Source: Ectobacillus sp042610425
GTDB taxonomy: Bacteria; Bacillota; Bacilli; Bacillales; Bacillaceae_G
Direction of reading: 5' to 3'
DNA length: 64,000 nucleotides
Assembly (NCBI RefSeq): GCF_042610425.1
Contig: NZ_JBGJZM010000001.1
Location: 62,001-126,000, forward strand
Within the stretch, counting starts at the first letter, position 1. Every line of letters begins with the position of its first letter. Positions 43,116 to 52,675 of this stretch are shown here, one piece after another. The notes beneath the pieces are model-generated. The model saw only the letters and a program-made list of their open reading frames with translations. It made no database searches and was not told where the DNA came from. A program made the position numbers and the translations under genes.

Positions 43116-44054
43116 ATGGATATGAAGGAACAAATAATACAAGCAATTAAAGAATATGACACAATCATTATTCATCGTCATGTTCGTCCAGATCCTGATG
43201 CCATCGGATCACAATGTGGGCTAGGAACCATGCTCCAAGAATCTTTTCCTGAAAAAAAAATTTACATGGTAGGTGCAAATGAGAAGTCTCTTTCATTTTT
43301 AAGAGGTATGGATGAAATTGACGATCAAACATATGAACAGGCTCTTGTTATTGTTTGTGATACAGCGAATGAAGAAAGAGTATGTGATCAGCGCTACAAG
43401 CAAGGAAAGAAAATTATTAAAATTGATCATCATCCGAATGAAAATCCATATGGTGACATTCTTTGGGTAGATACGACCGCAAGCTCATGTAGTGAAATGA
43501 TTTATGAACTTTATGAGTACGGAAAAGATAAAGGTCTTGTTCTATCACAAGAAGCGGCACGATTACTATATGCAGGTATTGTTGCAGATACAGGAAGATT
43601 TTTATTTTCTAATACAAAGCCCAAAACATTTCGGTATGTAGCAAATCTAATCGAAACGGGTATTGATTTTCCTGATCTTTATAATCAAATGTACAAAACA
43701 AATCCGCGCCTAGCAAGATTGAATGGTTACATTTTACAGCATTTTGAATTAACAGAAGAAGGGGCAGCGTATATAAAAATCACACCAGAAATTTTGGAAC
43801 AATTTCATGTAAAGGCAAATGAAGCTTCTAGCATTGTGGGTGTGCTAGGTAATATAGAAGGAATTAAAGCATGGGTACTATTTTTAGAAGAAAAAGATTC
43901 CATTCGCGTGCGGTTACGTTCAAAAGGACCTGTTATTAATACCCTTGCAATGAAATATAACGGTGGAGGTCATCCACTTGCTTCCGGCGCTACGGTATAC
44001 TCTTGGGAAGAGGCAGAGAAAGTCATTTTAGACTTAAGAGAGATTTGTAAGTAG
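43116..44054 (+). CDS. nrnA: NrnA, bifunctional oligoribonuclease / pAp phosphatase
   Basis: DHH-DHHA1 enzyme that degrades nanoRNA and pAp. 312 residues. Motifs are IIHRHVRPDPDAIGSQCGL (metal ligands), VIVCDTANEERV, IDHHPNENP (the DHH motif) and the DHHA1 element NGGGHPLASGA. AAGGAG ends four bases before ATG 43116 and ten before an equally possible in-frame ATG 43122. Confidence 0.94.
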   Translation: MDMKEQIIQAIKEYDTIIIHRHVRPDPDAIGSQCGLGTMLQESFPEKKIYMVGANEKSLSFLRGMDEIDDQTYEQALVIVCDTANEERVCDQRYKQGKKIIKIDHHPNENPYGDILWVDTTASSCSEMIYELYEYGKDKGLVLSQEAARLLYAGIVADTGRFLFSNTKPKTFRYVANLIETGIDFPDLYNQMYKTNPRLARLNGYILQHFELTEEGAAYIKITPEILEQFHVKANEASSIVGVLGNIEGIKAWVLFLEEKDSIRVRLRSKGPVINTLAMKYNGGGHPLASGATVYSWEEAEKVILDLREICK

Positions 44055-44063
44055 AAGGCATAA

Positions 44064-44108
44064 GATGACTCGAAAAGAGGGACTACTCCTTTCGAGTCAT
44101 CCTCTTTT
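44064..44108. terminator. shared terminator of nrnA and ytrI
   Basis: GATGACTCGAAA and TTTCGAGTCATC perfect arms followed by CTCTTTT on the plus strand. The ytrI stop codon lies in one arm. Confidence 0.8.
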
Positions 44109-44597
44109 AATTTGCAAGGAAATTTCTAATACGGTATCAAAGTGAATACTGCGAACAAGAAAATGATAGGTAACATTGTCACGTGTATATGTTTTGTTTT
44201 CGATTGCCTTTAGCAACAATTCTTTATTCTCTGAAACACTTTGTACACTTTTTGTAAGCAGGTTTTGTAAATCTTTTTTTACGTCACTTGATAAACTATG
44301 AACCGCTAATAAATCTAAGTCATATTGCTCGTGATTAATAATATCGATTTTCACATCTTGTATTGTTAATATTTTTTTTGTTTTTTCATTTGTAGCTTTT
44401 TGATCCTCTTGTAAAATATGATTTTTTCGTTTTAAATCTGTAATTTCATTTTGCTGCTGCCAGATAAGTGCACGTTGTTCTTCATGAAATACGCCATAAA
44501 TATATAAGAATATAATCCAGCTAATGATCCCCCCCACTGCCATGCCGGCAAAAATTGTTTGCCAAGTCCGTGATTTATATAGGGGCGGGATTCTCAT
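44097..44597 (-). CDS. ytrI: sporulation membrane protein YtrI
   Basis: A 166-residue protein with one transmembrane helix (about residues 15-34, IFAGMAVGGIISWIIFLYIY) and an extracytoplasmic coiled-coil and mixed domain. In B. subtilis ytrH-ytrI are transcribed in the mother cell and needed for efficient sporulation. Its ATG overlaps the ytrH stop (ATGA). Confidence 0.87.
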   Translation of the reverse strand: MRIPPLYKSRTWQTIFAGMAVGGIISWIIFLYIYGVFHEEQRALIWQQQNEITDLKRKNHILQEDQKATNEKTKKILTIQDVKIDIINHEQYDLDLLAVHSLSSDVKKDLQNLLTKSVQSVSENKELLLKAIENKTYTRDNVTYHFLVRSIHFDTVLEISLQIKRG

Positions 44598-44929
44598 GCA
44601 CGGTCCTCAGTTAACCATTTCACGATAATTAGTCCAGTTTGCATACCACCTGTTGCAAAGACAATTAAGAGCGCTTGCTTGACGATATCCTTCGTTTCAC
44701 CTTGAAAGATTCCTCGTTCTAAACTGTAGAATGTGTCAAATGTTCCACCGATAGCAGCCACGAGAGCCCAAATTCGAAGACTTTCTGCAAATCGTCTAAT
44801 CATGGTCATAGGTGGTTGGCCTACGAGAAATGAGCCAATTCCTCCGATTAGTGATCCTCCTAGTATGACGCCAAATGCGATGAAATAGCTTGTAATGAGG
44901 AGTGAAAAAAACGTTTGCTTAACTTCCAT
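44594..44929 (-). CDS. ytrH: sporulation membrane protein YtrH
   Basis: A 111-residue membrane protein with about three hydrophobic helices (FFSLLITSYFIAFGVILGGS, LRIWALVAAIGGTFDTF and ALLIVFATGGMQTGLIIV). ATG 44929 (MEVKQTFFS) is preferred because GGGAG is 8 bases upstream; the upstream ATG at 44953 lacks this. Divergent from dnaE. A CATACTCT element upstream could be part of a SigE promoter, but I cannot pair it with a good -35. Confidence 0.86.
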   Translation of the reverse strand: MEVKQTFFSLLITSYFIAFGVILGGSLIGGIGSFLVGQPPMTMIRRFAESLRIWALVAAIGGTFDTFYSLERGIFQGETKDIVKQALLIVFATGGMQTGLIIVKWLTEDRA

Positions 44930-45050
44930 TTCCTCAGCTCCCTTCTCATTCATATGTATATGGATAGAATATAGAGAGTATGTTTTGATTTATGATTGCT
45001 TGTTCTCATATAATAAAAAAAACACGATTGAAAAAGGTGATGGTATATAA

Positions 45051-48000
45051 GTGAAGTTTGTACATTTGCAATGTCAAACCGTTTATAGTCTATTAAAAAG
45101 CACATGTACGATTGATATGCTTGTAAAGCGAGCGAAGAGTCTTGGCATGGAGGCATTGGCGATTACAGATGAAAATGTGATGTACGGGGTTATTCCGTTT
45201 TATAAAGCATGCAAAGGGGAAGGAATTCAACCAATCATAGGCTTAACTGCCTCTGTATTAGAAGAAGAAGGATCGTACCCACTTGTCCTATTGGCAGAAA
45301 ATGAAACAGGCTATCATAACCTATTAAAAATTTCTAGTACTATTATGACAAAAGCAAAAGCCGGTATACCTAGAAAATGGCTCACACATTATACCGATGG
45401 AATTATTGCACTATCTCCGGGACGTAAAGGAGAGCTTGAACAGTACATCTTACAAAATGACGAAGAAAAAGCTCGCGCATCTATTCGTAAAAATAAATCT
45501 TTATTCACAAAATTTTACATCAGCTTACAAAATCATCTTATTCCTGGTGAGGAGGAGCTTCTCACGAAACTGTTAGCTTTAAGTAAGGAAGAAGGAGTAC
45601 CGGTCGTAGCAACAAACGATGTCCGGTACTTAAATAAAGAAGATAGTGTAGTTCATGACTGTCTTCTCTCTATTGAAAATGGCACAAAGTTAACAGATGA
45701 GGGTCGCCCACGCTATGAGAGTAGTGAGTATGAATTAACCACGCCATATGAGATGATGGAACGTTTTTCCTCTGTTCCTGAAGCAATTTCTAACAGTGTG
45801 GATATTGCTAAAAACTGCCATGTACATATCCCATTTCATCAAAATCGATTGCCTAGATTTCCAATTCCAACGGACGAAACTCCTGAATTGTACTTACGTC
45901 GCATATGTGAAGATGGATTAAAAAAACGATATGATGTTGTTACTGAACTACATCAGCAACGTCTTGTATACGAGTTACAAATTATTTCAAATATGGGTTT
46001 TAGCGATTATTTTTTAATTGTATGGGATTTTATGCAATATGCTCATAGTCATAACATTATGACGGGGCCAGGACGTGGATCTGCAGCTGGTTCACTTGTA
46101 GCTTACGTCTTAGAAATTACTGATATTGATCCCATCGCTTATGATTTGTTATTTGAACGGTTTTTAAATCCACAGCGGGTTTCTTTACCTGATATTGATA
46201 TTGATTTCCCCGATGTTCGTCGTGACGATATGATTCGGTACGTTAGTGAAAAATATGGGAGCATGCATGTGGCACAAATTGTGACATTTGGAACACTAGC
46301 AGCTAAAGCTGCGATTCGTGATGTAGCTCGCGTCCATGGGCTTTTGCCAAGAGAAATCGATGAACTTGCTAAGCTCATTCCCTCGCGTATAGGAATATCT
46401 TTAGAGGAAGCTTATAAAGAATCAGAACCATTGCGAAGACATATTAATAGTACACCACTCCTTGAGAAAATTTATACAATTGCCCGGAAAGTAGAAGGGC
46501 TTCCTCGGCATACGTCCGTTCATGCAGCAGGAGTCATTATGAGTGATATGCCTCTTACAGATCACGTTGCCATTCAAGAGGGGCATACTGTTTATATTAC
46601 CCAATATCCTGCCGAAGTATTGGAGGAGTTGGGAATGTTGAAAATGGACTTTCTGGGCTTGCGCAATTTAACTATTCTTGATCAAATTCGTAAGCTCATT
46701 CACGAAATGACTGGAGAAACGATTCGTTTTAATCATATTCCCCTTCAGGATCAGCGTACCTTTTCCCTTCTAAGTAAAGGGGATACGACAGGTGTCTTTC
46801 AATTGGAATCTGCTGGAATGAGAAGCGTATTGCGTTCACTGAAACCGACAGAATTCGAGGATATTGTTGCAGTGAATGCACTGTATCGTCCAGGTCCCAT
46901 GGAGCAAATTCCATTGTTCATCGATTCGAAGCATGGAAAGCATGCGATTCACTATTTACATGAAGATTTGGAGCCTATACTGTCTAGAACGTACGGCGTA
47001 ATTGTTTATCAAGAGCAAATTATGCAAATAGCCTCGGTAATGGCCGGTTTCTCCTTAGGAGAAGCAGATATGCTTCGAAGAGCAGTTAGCAAGAAAAAAC
47101 GTGATTTGTTAGATAAAGAGCGAGAGCACTTCGTATTGGGCTGCATAAACAAAGGATATGAAGAAAAGATTGCTCATGCTGTATATGATTATATCGTACA
47201 GTTTGCAAATTATGGATTTAATCGCAGTCATGCAGTTGCTTACAGCATGATAGCTTATCAGCTTGCTTATGTTAAGGCAAACTACCCTCTTCCATTTATG
47301 ACGGCTTTATTGTCTAGTGTAATTGGAAGCGAGGATAAAATTGTGCAATATGCACGAGAAGCAGTGCAAAAGGGGATTTCCATTTTACCTCCATCTATTC
47401 ATACAAGTGGATTTCGTTTTCAAGCGGAGGGAGAAGCGATTCGATTTAGTTTATTGGCAATTCGAAATGTAGGGGTTGCCACAGTGAAAGAAATATTACA
47501 AGAGCGTAATAAACGCCATTTTACGGATTTGTTTGATTTTTGTATCCGAATGTCAAGCCGCGTTATAACAAGAAAGCTATTAGAAACTCTTATTTGTTCT
47601 GGATGTTTTGACGATTTTGAGGATCGTGCAACGCTTTTAGCAAGTATTGAAACCGCACTTGCTTATGTGGAACTGGTGAAACCGGACGATGCCAGTCAAA
47701 TGGATATGTTTTTAGATGAGGATCTTGTGCCAAAGCCACAGTATGTGTCAGTGGAGCCAATCCCTTTTATTGAGAAGTTAAAGCTGGAAAAGGAAATGCT
47801 CGGATTATATGTATCTAGTTACCCTACATTTATGTATAAGGAGCTTATGGAAAAGGTACAAATACCTACGATTGGAGAGGCGCTCCGCCAACACGAGAAG
47901 CATGTACGATCTATTGTATATATTTCAAAGACAAGAATCATTCGGACGAAAAAAATGCAGAAAATGGCTTTTTTAACTATTTGTGATCAAGGAGAGGAAA

Positions 48001-48395
48001 TGGAAGCAGTTATGTTTCCTGATACATATTTGCAATTTGCTCCCTTTGTTCAAGAAGATCAAATTATTCTCATTGTAGGTAATATTTCGCTTCGAAATAA
48101 TAAAAAACAATGGGTAATTGAAGGGTTATACCCGCTAGAAGGCATGGATAAATATAAAAAAAATGATACTTTTTCTTTATATTTAAAACTCCATTCTCAG
48201 CATGAGACCGCGGTTTCTACGCAGATAATGAAGACGATTTTTAGTCATCCGGGCTTTGCAAATGTTTTCATGTATTATGAAAAAGAGCATAAAATGGTAC
48301 AATTATCTTACAGATTTTCCGTGCATCCCAATGAAGAGTGCTTACAAGCGCTTATTAGCATCCTAGGCCAAGAAAATGTTGTGTGTAAAATATAA
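45051..48395 (+). CDS. dnaE: DNA polymerase III alpha subunit DnaE
   Basis: Replicative polymerase that works with PolC in low-GC Firmicutes, mainly extending lagging-strand primers. 1114 residues: N-terminal PHP domain (about residues 1-210), palm with the catalytic acidic motif PDIDIDFPD (about residues 381-389), fingers, tandem helix-hairpin-helix region and a C-terminal OB domain (about 940-1020). The PHP metal-binding residues are degenerate (HLQCQTVYSLL instead of HxHxxYS), so it has no proofreading, as known for Bacillus DnaE. GTG start after AAAAAGGTGATGG. Confidence 0.96.
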   Translation: MKFVHLQCQTVYSLLKSTCTIDMLVKRAKSLGMEALAITDENVMYGVIPFYKACKGEGIQPIIGLTASVLEEEGSYPLVLLAENETGYHNLLKISSTIMTKAKAGIPRKWLTHYTDGIIALSPGRKGELEQYILQNDEEKARASIRKNKSLFTKFYISLQNHLIPGEEELLTKLLALSKEEGVPVVATNDVRYLNKEDSVVHDCLLSIENGTKLTDEGRPRYESSEYELTTPYEMMERFSSVPEAISNSVDIAKNCHVHIPFHQNRLPRFPIPTDETPELYLRRICEDGLKKRYDVVTELHQQRLVYELQIISNMGFSDYFLIVWDFMQYAHSHNIMTGPGRGSAAGSLVAYVLEITDIDPIAYDLLFERFLNPQRVSLPDIDIDFPDVRRDDMIRYVSEKYGSMHVAQIVTFGTLAAKAAIRDVARVHGLLPREIDELAKLIPSRIGISLEEAYKESEPLRRHINSTPLLEKIYTIARKVEGLPRHTSVHAAGVIMSDMPLTDHVAIQEGHTVYITQYPAEVLEELGMLKMDFLGLRNLTILDQIRKLIHEMTGETIRFNHIPLQDQRTFSLLSKGDTTGVFQLESAGMRSVLRSLKPTEFEDIVAVNALYRPGPMEQIPLFIDSKHGKHAIHYLHEDLEPILSRTYGVIVYQEQIMQIASVMAGFSLGEADMLRRAVSKKKRDLLDKEREHFVLGCINKGYEEKIAHAVYDYIVQFANYGFNRSHAVAYSMIAYQLAYVKANYPLPFMTALLSSVIGSEDKIVQYAREAVQKGISILPPSIHTSGFRFQAEGEAIRFSLLAIRNVGVATVKEILQERNKRHFTDLFDFCIRMSSRVITRKLLETLICSGCFDDFEDRATLLASIETALAYVELVKPDDASQMDMFLDEDLVPKPQYVSVEPIPFIEKLKLEKEMLGLYVSSYPTFMYKELMEKVQIPTIGEALRQHEKHVRSIVYISKTRIIRTKKMQKMAFLTICDQGEEMEAVMFPDTYLQFAPFVQEDQIILIVGNISLRNNKKQWVIEGLYPLEGMDKYKKNDTFSLYLKLHSQHETAVSTQIMKTIFSHPGFANVFMYYEKEHKMVQLSYRFSVHPNEECLQALISILGQENVVCKI

Positions 48396-48439
48396 TGGAC
48401 TTTTTCCTCCCTTATCTATTATAGTAGTAGTGGTAAGTT

Positions 48440-48452
48440 GTGGTCTGACCAC
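48440..48452. promoter_or_regulatory. palindromic operator candidate upstream of ytsJ (GntR/FadR type)
   Basis: GTGGTCTGACCAC is a perfect inverted repeat around a single T and fits the TGGT-N3-ACCA form bound by FadR-subfamily GntR regulators. It lies 18 bases after a possible -10 box TATTAT (48417-48422), where a repressor would block initiation or clearance. A second TAGTGGT half-site occurs at 48427-48433. A GntR/FadR-type gene lies in the same unit. Confidence 0.6.
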
Positions 48453-48504
48453 TACAATTAACCGGTAAGGAATGGCAGGATGGTCTTCAAGGAGAGTGTA
48501 TATT

Positions 48505-49752
48505 ATGTCAACACTTCGTGAAGAAGCACTTCACATGCACCGTGTAAACCAAGGAAAGCTAGAAACCATTTCAAAAGTTAAGCTTGAGAATGCGAAAGAT
48601 TTAAGTCTTGCATATTCTCCAGGAGTAGCAGAACCTTGTAAAATCATCTATGAAGACAAAAGCAAAGTATACGAATATACGATGAAGGGTAACATGGTAG
48701 CAATCGTTACAGATGGAACTGCCGTATTAGGGTTAGGCAACATCGGTCCAGAAGCATCATTGCCGGTTATGGAAGGAAAGGCTGTTCTTTTTAAAAGTTT
48801 TGCAGGCGTAGATGCATTCCCACTACCATTACAAACGAATGATGTAGATAAAATTGTGGAGACGGTTAAGTTACTTGAGCCTTCATTTGGTGGTGTGAAC
48901 TTAGAGGATATTGCATCTCCAAATTGCTTTATCATCGAAGAACGATTGAAAAAGGAATGTAATATTCCTGTATTTCATGACGATCAGCATGGAACGGCAA
49001 TTGTAACAGTAGCTGGTTTACTTAATGCACTAAAGCTAGTAAATAAAAAGATGTCGCAAATAAAGATTGTTGCGAGCGGAGCAGGAGCGGCTGGAATTGC
49101 TATTATAAAGTTATTATATCGCTACGGTGTTCGCGACATCATTATGTGTGATACAAAAGGCGCTATTTATGAAGGACATCCAGATGGAATGAATGCACTA
49201 AAGAATGAGGTTGCGAAGTTTACGAATCGTGACAAATTAGCTGGTTCATTGCACGATGCCTTGCAAGGTGCAGATGTATTTGTGGGCGTATCTGCTGAAG
49301 GTGCACTTACGAAAGAAATGGTTCGATCTATGAATCATGATCCTATTATTTTTGCAATGGCAAATCCGATGCCGGAAATTATGCCAAAAGATGCATTAGA
49401 AGCTGGAGCTGCAGTGGTTGGTACGGGCCGCTCAGATTTCCCAAATCAAGTGAATAATGTCCTTGCATTTCCTGGTATATTCCGAGGAGCGCTTGATGTA
49501 TATGCGACGCAAATAAATGAAGAAATGAAACTAGCTGCTGTGGAAGCTATTGCATCCCTCGTATCAGATGAAGAATTATCGGCTACATATATTATTCCTA
49601 CTCCTTTTGACTTACGTGTGGCTCCACGAGTTGCTGAATTTGTTGCAAAGGCAGCCATGGAAACAGGGGTAGCACGTCGTAATGTAGATCCGAAAGAAGT
49701 AGCAGAAAAAACAAGAAGATTAGCAACTATCGGCAAAGCGAGTGAGGAGTAA
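48505..49752 (+). CDS. ytsJ: malic enzyme YtsJ
   Basis: Oxidative decarboxylation of malate to pyruvate; B. subtilis YtsJ is the main NADP-using malic enzyme. 415 residues, without the phosphotransacetylase tail of MaeB. Signatures are AYSPGVAEPC, DGTAVLGLGNIGPEA, FHDDQHGTAIV and the Rossmann loop ASGAGAAGIAI (about residues 190-200). ATG 48505 (MSTLREEALHMH) follows AAGGAGAG. Confidence 0.93.
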   Translation: MSTLREEALHMHRVNQGKLETISKVKLENAKDLSLAYSPGVAEPCKIIYEDKSKVYEYTMKGNMVAIVTDGTAVLGLGNIGPEASLPVMEGKAVLFKSFAGVDAFPLPLQTNDVDKIVETVKLLEPSFGGVNLEDIASPNCFIIEERLKKECNIPVFHDDQHGTAIVTVAGLLNALKLVNKKMSQIKIVASGAGAAGIAIIKLLYRYGVRDIIMCDTKGAIYEGHPDGMNALKNEVAKFTNRDKLAGSLHDALQGADVFVGVSAEGALTKEMVRSMNHDPIIFAMANPMPEIMPKDALEAGAAVVGTGRSDFPNQVNNVLAFPGIFRGALDVYATQINEEMKLAAVEAIASLVSDEELSATYIIPTPFDLRVAPRVAEFVAKAAMETGVARRNVDPKEVAEKTRRLATIGKASEE

Positions 49753-49755
49753 AGT

Positions 49756-50376
49756 GTGACGGTTCAAACGAAGGTATATCTCGAAATTGTCCAAAAAATT
49801 CGTGCTATTATTGACGAAGACCATTTGAAGGCTGGAGATCGATTGCCTTCAGAAAGAGAGCTTAGCGCACGTTTAAGTGTTGGACGTTCTTCTGTTCGTG
49901 AAGCACTTCGCTCACTTGAACTGGTTGGACTGATTGAAACGCGGCGTGGAGAAGGAACCTTTATTAAAAATATATATGAGCATAGTCTTGTAAATGTACT
50001 AGCTACATTTCTGTTGCAGGATGAAAAAACGAAGAATGATTTACATCAGGTTAAGCAACTTATAGAGCAGGATGTTCTTCGTATTCTTTGTTCTTTTGAT
50101 AGCCATATTGAATGCAACGATATATTGTTACAAAATGATCTTTCTATTAAAGCGTTTCATGATGTCTTTTGGAGGAAAATGACAGAAAAAACAAATAACT
50201 ATTTATTGTACAGAATTTGGGTAATTTTACAAGCGTATGATTCCACAATGACATATGAGCTACAGCTTGAGAATAGAAGGTTGTACCATCATATTTGTCA
50301 GGCTGTTGAAGATAAAAATGAGACTAAGGCATTACATTATTATAATCAATTGGCTTCATGTATTATGTATTCTTAG
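49756..50376 (+). CDS. GntR family (FadR-like) transcriptional regulator
   Basis: A 206-residue regulator with an N-terminal winged helix (residues about 8-72, AGDRLPSERELSARLSVGRS, SVREALRSLELVGLIETRRG) and a helical C-terminal ligand domain shorter than a full FCD domain. GTG 49756 follows GAGGAG and begins three bases after the ytsJ stop, so the two are cotranscribed; accD follows 134 bases on. The palindrome at 48440 is the natural candidate operator. The ligand is unknown; a carboxylate or acyl-CoA would suit the neighbours. Confidence 0.85.
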   Translation: MTVQTKVYLEIVQKIRAIIDEDHLKAGDRLPSERELSARLSVGRSSVREALRSLELVGLIETRRGEGTFIKNIYEHSLVNVLATFLLQDEKTKNDLHQVKQLIEQDVLRILCSFDSHIECNDILLQNDLSIKAFHDVFWRKMTEKTNNYLLYRIWVILQAYDSTMTYELQLENRRLYHHICQAVEDKNETKALHYYNQLASCIMYS

Positions 50377-50510
50377 AATTCTCATCATTGCCTTTTTTCT
50401 TAGACAAATAATTGCACATGCAATTAGCTACAATTTGAATTGTTATGCTTTTTGCTCTTGATTTATATAAATATTTCTGTGTTCTTTGCAAGTAACAAAG
50501 GAGGCCCAAC

Positions 50511-51380
50511 ATGCTAAGAGATTTATTCTCAAAGAAAAAGAAATATGCTGTAATTCCTTCAGAACAACTTCGAAAAGATGTACCTGACGGTGTAATGACA
50601 AAATGTCCTAGCTGTAAAAAAATTATGTATTCGAAAGAACTTCGAAAGAACTTAAAGGTTTGTGCGAATTGCGGCTATCATCATCAAATGAATGCGTATG
50701 AACGAATTGAAAGCTTACTAGATGAACATACATTTCTTCCCTATGATGAGGAAATGATATCTGTAAATCCCTTGCAATTTCCTGGTTACGAAAAGAAACT
50801 AGAGGGAGATCGTCAGAAAACAGGACTTAATGAGGCAATTGTAACTGGAGAAGGAACAATTGATAATATGCTTGTTGTTATAGCTGTAATGGATTCTCGC
50901 TTCCGTATGGGAAGTATGGGTTCGGTTGTAGGAGAAAAAATTGCAAGAGCTGTTGAGAAAGCGAGAGAATTAAAGGTTCCTTTTCTTATTTTTACCGCAT
51001 CAGGAGGGGCCCGTATGCAAGAAGGCGTTCTTAGCCTAATGCAAATGGCAAAAACGAGCGTTGCCTTAAAACGTTTTAGTGAAGAAGGTGGACTCATTAT
51101 TTCTGTTATGACCCATCCGACTACCGGAGGAGTTTCAGCAAGCTTTGCTTCACTAGGAGATTATAATTTTGCAGAGCCGGGTGCATTAATAGGTTTTGCT
51201 GGTCGCAGAGTAATTGAACAAACTGTACGCGAGGAATTGCCGGAAAACTTCCAAACAGCTGAATTCTTATTAGAACACGGTCAGCTAGATAGCGTAATCG
51301 ATCGATCGAAATTAAAGGAAACACTACGAGTGATTATAGAGATTCACCAACGGGAGGAAATAGCTCAATGGCAGAACTAG
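50511..51380 (+). CDS. accD: acetyl-CoA carboxylase carboxyltransferase beta subunit
   Basis: Part of the enzyme that makes malonyl-CoA for fatty acid synthesis. 289 residues with an N-terminal four-Cys zinc finger (Cys32, Cys35, Cys51, Cys54: CPSC and CANC) and a crotonase-fold domain with ASGGARMQEG and HPTTGGVSAS. AAAGGAGG precedes the ATG. The 3' end overlaps accA by 13 bases. Confidence 0.96.
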   Translation: MLRDLFSKKKKYAVIPSEQLRKDVPDGVMTKCPSCKKIMYSKELRKNLKVCANCGYHHQMNAYERIESLLDEHTFLPYDEEMISVNPLQFPGYEKKLEGDRQKTGLNEAIVTGEGTIDNMLVVIAVMDSRFRMGSMGSVVGEKIARAVEKARELKVPFLIFTASGGARMQEGVLSLMQMAKTSVALKRFSEEGGLIISVMTHPTTGGVSASFASLGDYNFAEPGALIGFAGRRVIEQTVREELPENFQTAEFLLEHGQLDSVIDRSKLKETLRVIIEIHQREEIAQWQN

Positions 51381-52342
51381 AATTTGAAAAACCAATTGTA
51401 GAGCTGCGAGGGAAGATAGATGAATTAAAGGAATACACAAAAAATAGTAGTATGGACTTTACGGATGAAATTCATATTTTAGAAGTAAAGCTAGAAAACT
51501 TACAAAAGGAAATATACAGCAATTTAAAAGTGTGGGATCGCGTACAAGTTGCACGTCATCCTCAACGTCCTACAACATTAGATTATATTGCAAATATTTT
51601 CACTGATTTTATTGAATGTCATGGTGATCGTTTCTACGGAGATGATGAGGCAATTGTCGGTGGAATTGCAAAATACCAAGGTATACCGGTTACGGTTATA
51701 GGGCACCAACGCGGTAAGGATACGAAGGAAAATATTCGTCGTAATTTTGGAATGCCACATCCAGAAGGCTATCGCAAGGCATTACGTCTTATGAAACAAG
51801 CTGAGAAGTTTCGCCGCCCCATTATTTGCTTTATTGATACAAAGGGTGCTTATCCAGGGAAGGCAGCTGAAGAACGAGGGCAGAGTGAAGCAATCGCTCG
51901 AAATTTGTTTGAAATGGCTGGCATCACTGTGCCTATCGTTTGTATTGTCATTGGAGAAGGTGGTAGTGGTGGTGCATTAGGTTTAGGTGTGGGTAATTAC
52001 GTACATATGTTGGAAAATGCTACGTACTCTGTTATTTCTCCTGAAGGTGCCGCTGCTATTCTTTGGAAAGATGCAAGCAAAGCAAAGGAAGCTGCAGAAG
52101 CAATGGGTATTACCGCACCGCAGTTAAAGAACTTAGATATTATTGATGAAATTATTACTGAAGTACCTGGTGGCGCTCACCTTGATGCAAAGCAACAAGC
52201 TAGGTACGTTGATCAAGTGATTGCCTCGTCCCTAGAAGCTTTAAAAGGGATGACAAAAGAACAAATCGTAGAGCAACGCTATGATAAATATATGAAAATG
52301 GGTAAAATCTCGTTTTTAGAAAATACTATAGTAAATGGATAA
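51368..52342 (+). CDS. accA: acetyl-CoA carboxylase carboxyltransferase alpha subunit
   Basis: Partner of AccD. 324 residues with an N-terminal helical segment and a crotonase-fold core carrying GHQRGKDTKENIRRNFGMPH, DTKGAYPGKAAEERGQ and IGEGGSGGALGLGVG. The ATG lies inside the accD end with GGGAGG within the accD reading frame, so translation is coupled. Confidence 0.96.
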   Translation: MAELEFEKPIVELRGKIDELKEYTKNSSMDFTDEIHILEVKLENLQKEIYSNLKVWDRVQVARHPQRPTTLDYIANIFTDFIECHGDRFYGDDEAIVGGIAKYQGIPVTVIGHQRGKDTKENIRRNFGMPHPEGYRKALRLMKQAEKFRRPIICFIDTKGAYPGKAAEERGQSEAIARNLFEMAGITVPIVCIVIGEGGSGGALGLGVGNYVHMLENATYSVISPEGAAAILWKDASKAKEAAEAMGITAPQLKNLDIIDEIITEVPGGAHLDAKQQARYVDQVIASSLEALKGMTKEQIVEQRYDKYMKMGKISFLENTIVNG

Positions 52343-52371
52343 AACGTGCACTCTGTGCACGTTTTCTTCTT
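52341..52371 (+). terminator. accDA terminator
   Basis: AAAACGTGCAC and GTGCACGTTTT around TCT, starting at the accA stop codon, with a CTTCTTT tail. Confidence 0.88.
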
Positions 52372-52395
52372 TAAATTATCTTTACACGTATTGAA

Positions 52396-52437
52396 GAACT
52401 TCTGACCTATGGAGCTGTACAAGCCGGTTTCGCTTTA
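52396..52437 (+). repeat. dispersed copy of the 13.3-13.6 kb repeat
   Basis: GAACTTCTGACCTATGGAG followed by CTGTACAAGCCGG and TTTCGCTTT closely matches the blocks at 13311, 13436 and 13578. Only the conserved block is present; the CCATAAAGGC hairpin is not. The remainder of 52372-52675 is non-coding and includes the pfkA promoter region. Confidence 0.7.
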
Positions 52438-52538
52438 CTTAATTGACACATTATCTTCATTGTTTTTTAAGGGTAATTCAGGTAAGGTATCTGTGTGGCA
52501 TGATGTCTGATCAATTTACAAAGTGAACGGGACATTAA

Positions 52539-52568
52539 TTGCGCAACGATCAACTGTAATGATAAAAT
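52539..52568 (+). promoter_or_regulatory. candidate pfkA promoter
   Basis: TTGCGC (52539-52544), an 18-base spacer and TAAAAT (52563-52568). Moderate match; it leaves a leader of about 100 bases. Confidence 0.4.
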
Positions 52569-52675
52569 GATATTGGACAAACGTCTTTATCATGAACGCT
52601 ACTGCGTGTTATAGGCGTATAGAGAAAAGAGCCGCAGTTCACGAGAAGATGAATATTCTTTAGAGGTGAGTACAG

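Noticed and set aside
48391..48396. TATAAT at the dnaE stop as the ytsJ -10 box
   Set aside because: It lies inside the dnaE end with no -35 at proper distance; TATTAT at 48417 is better placed relative to the operator, although also without a strong -35.
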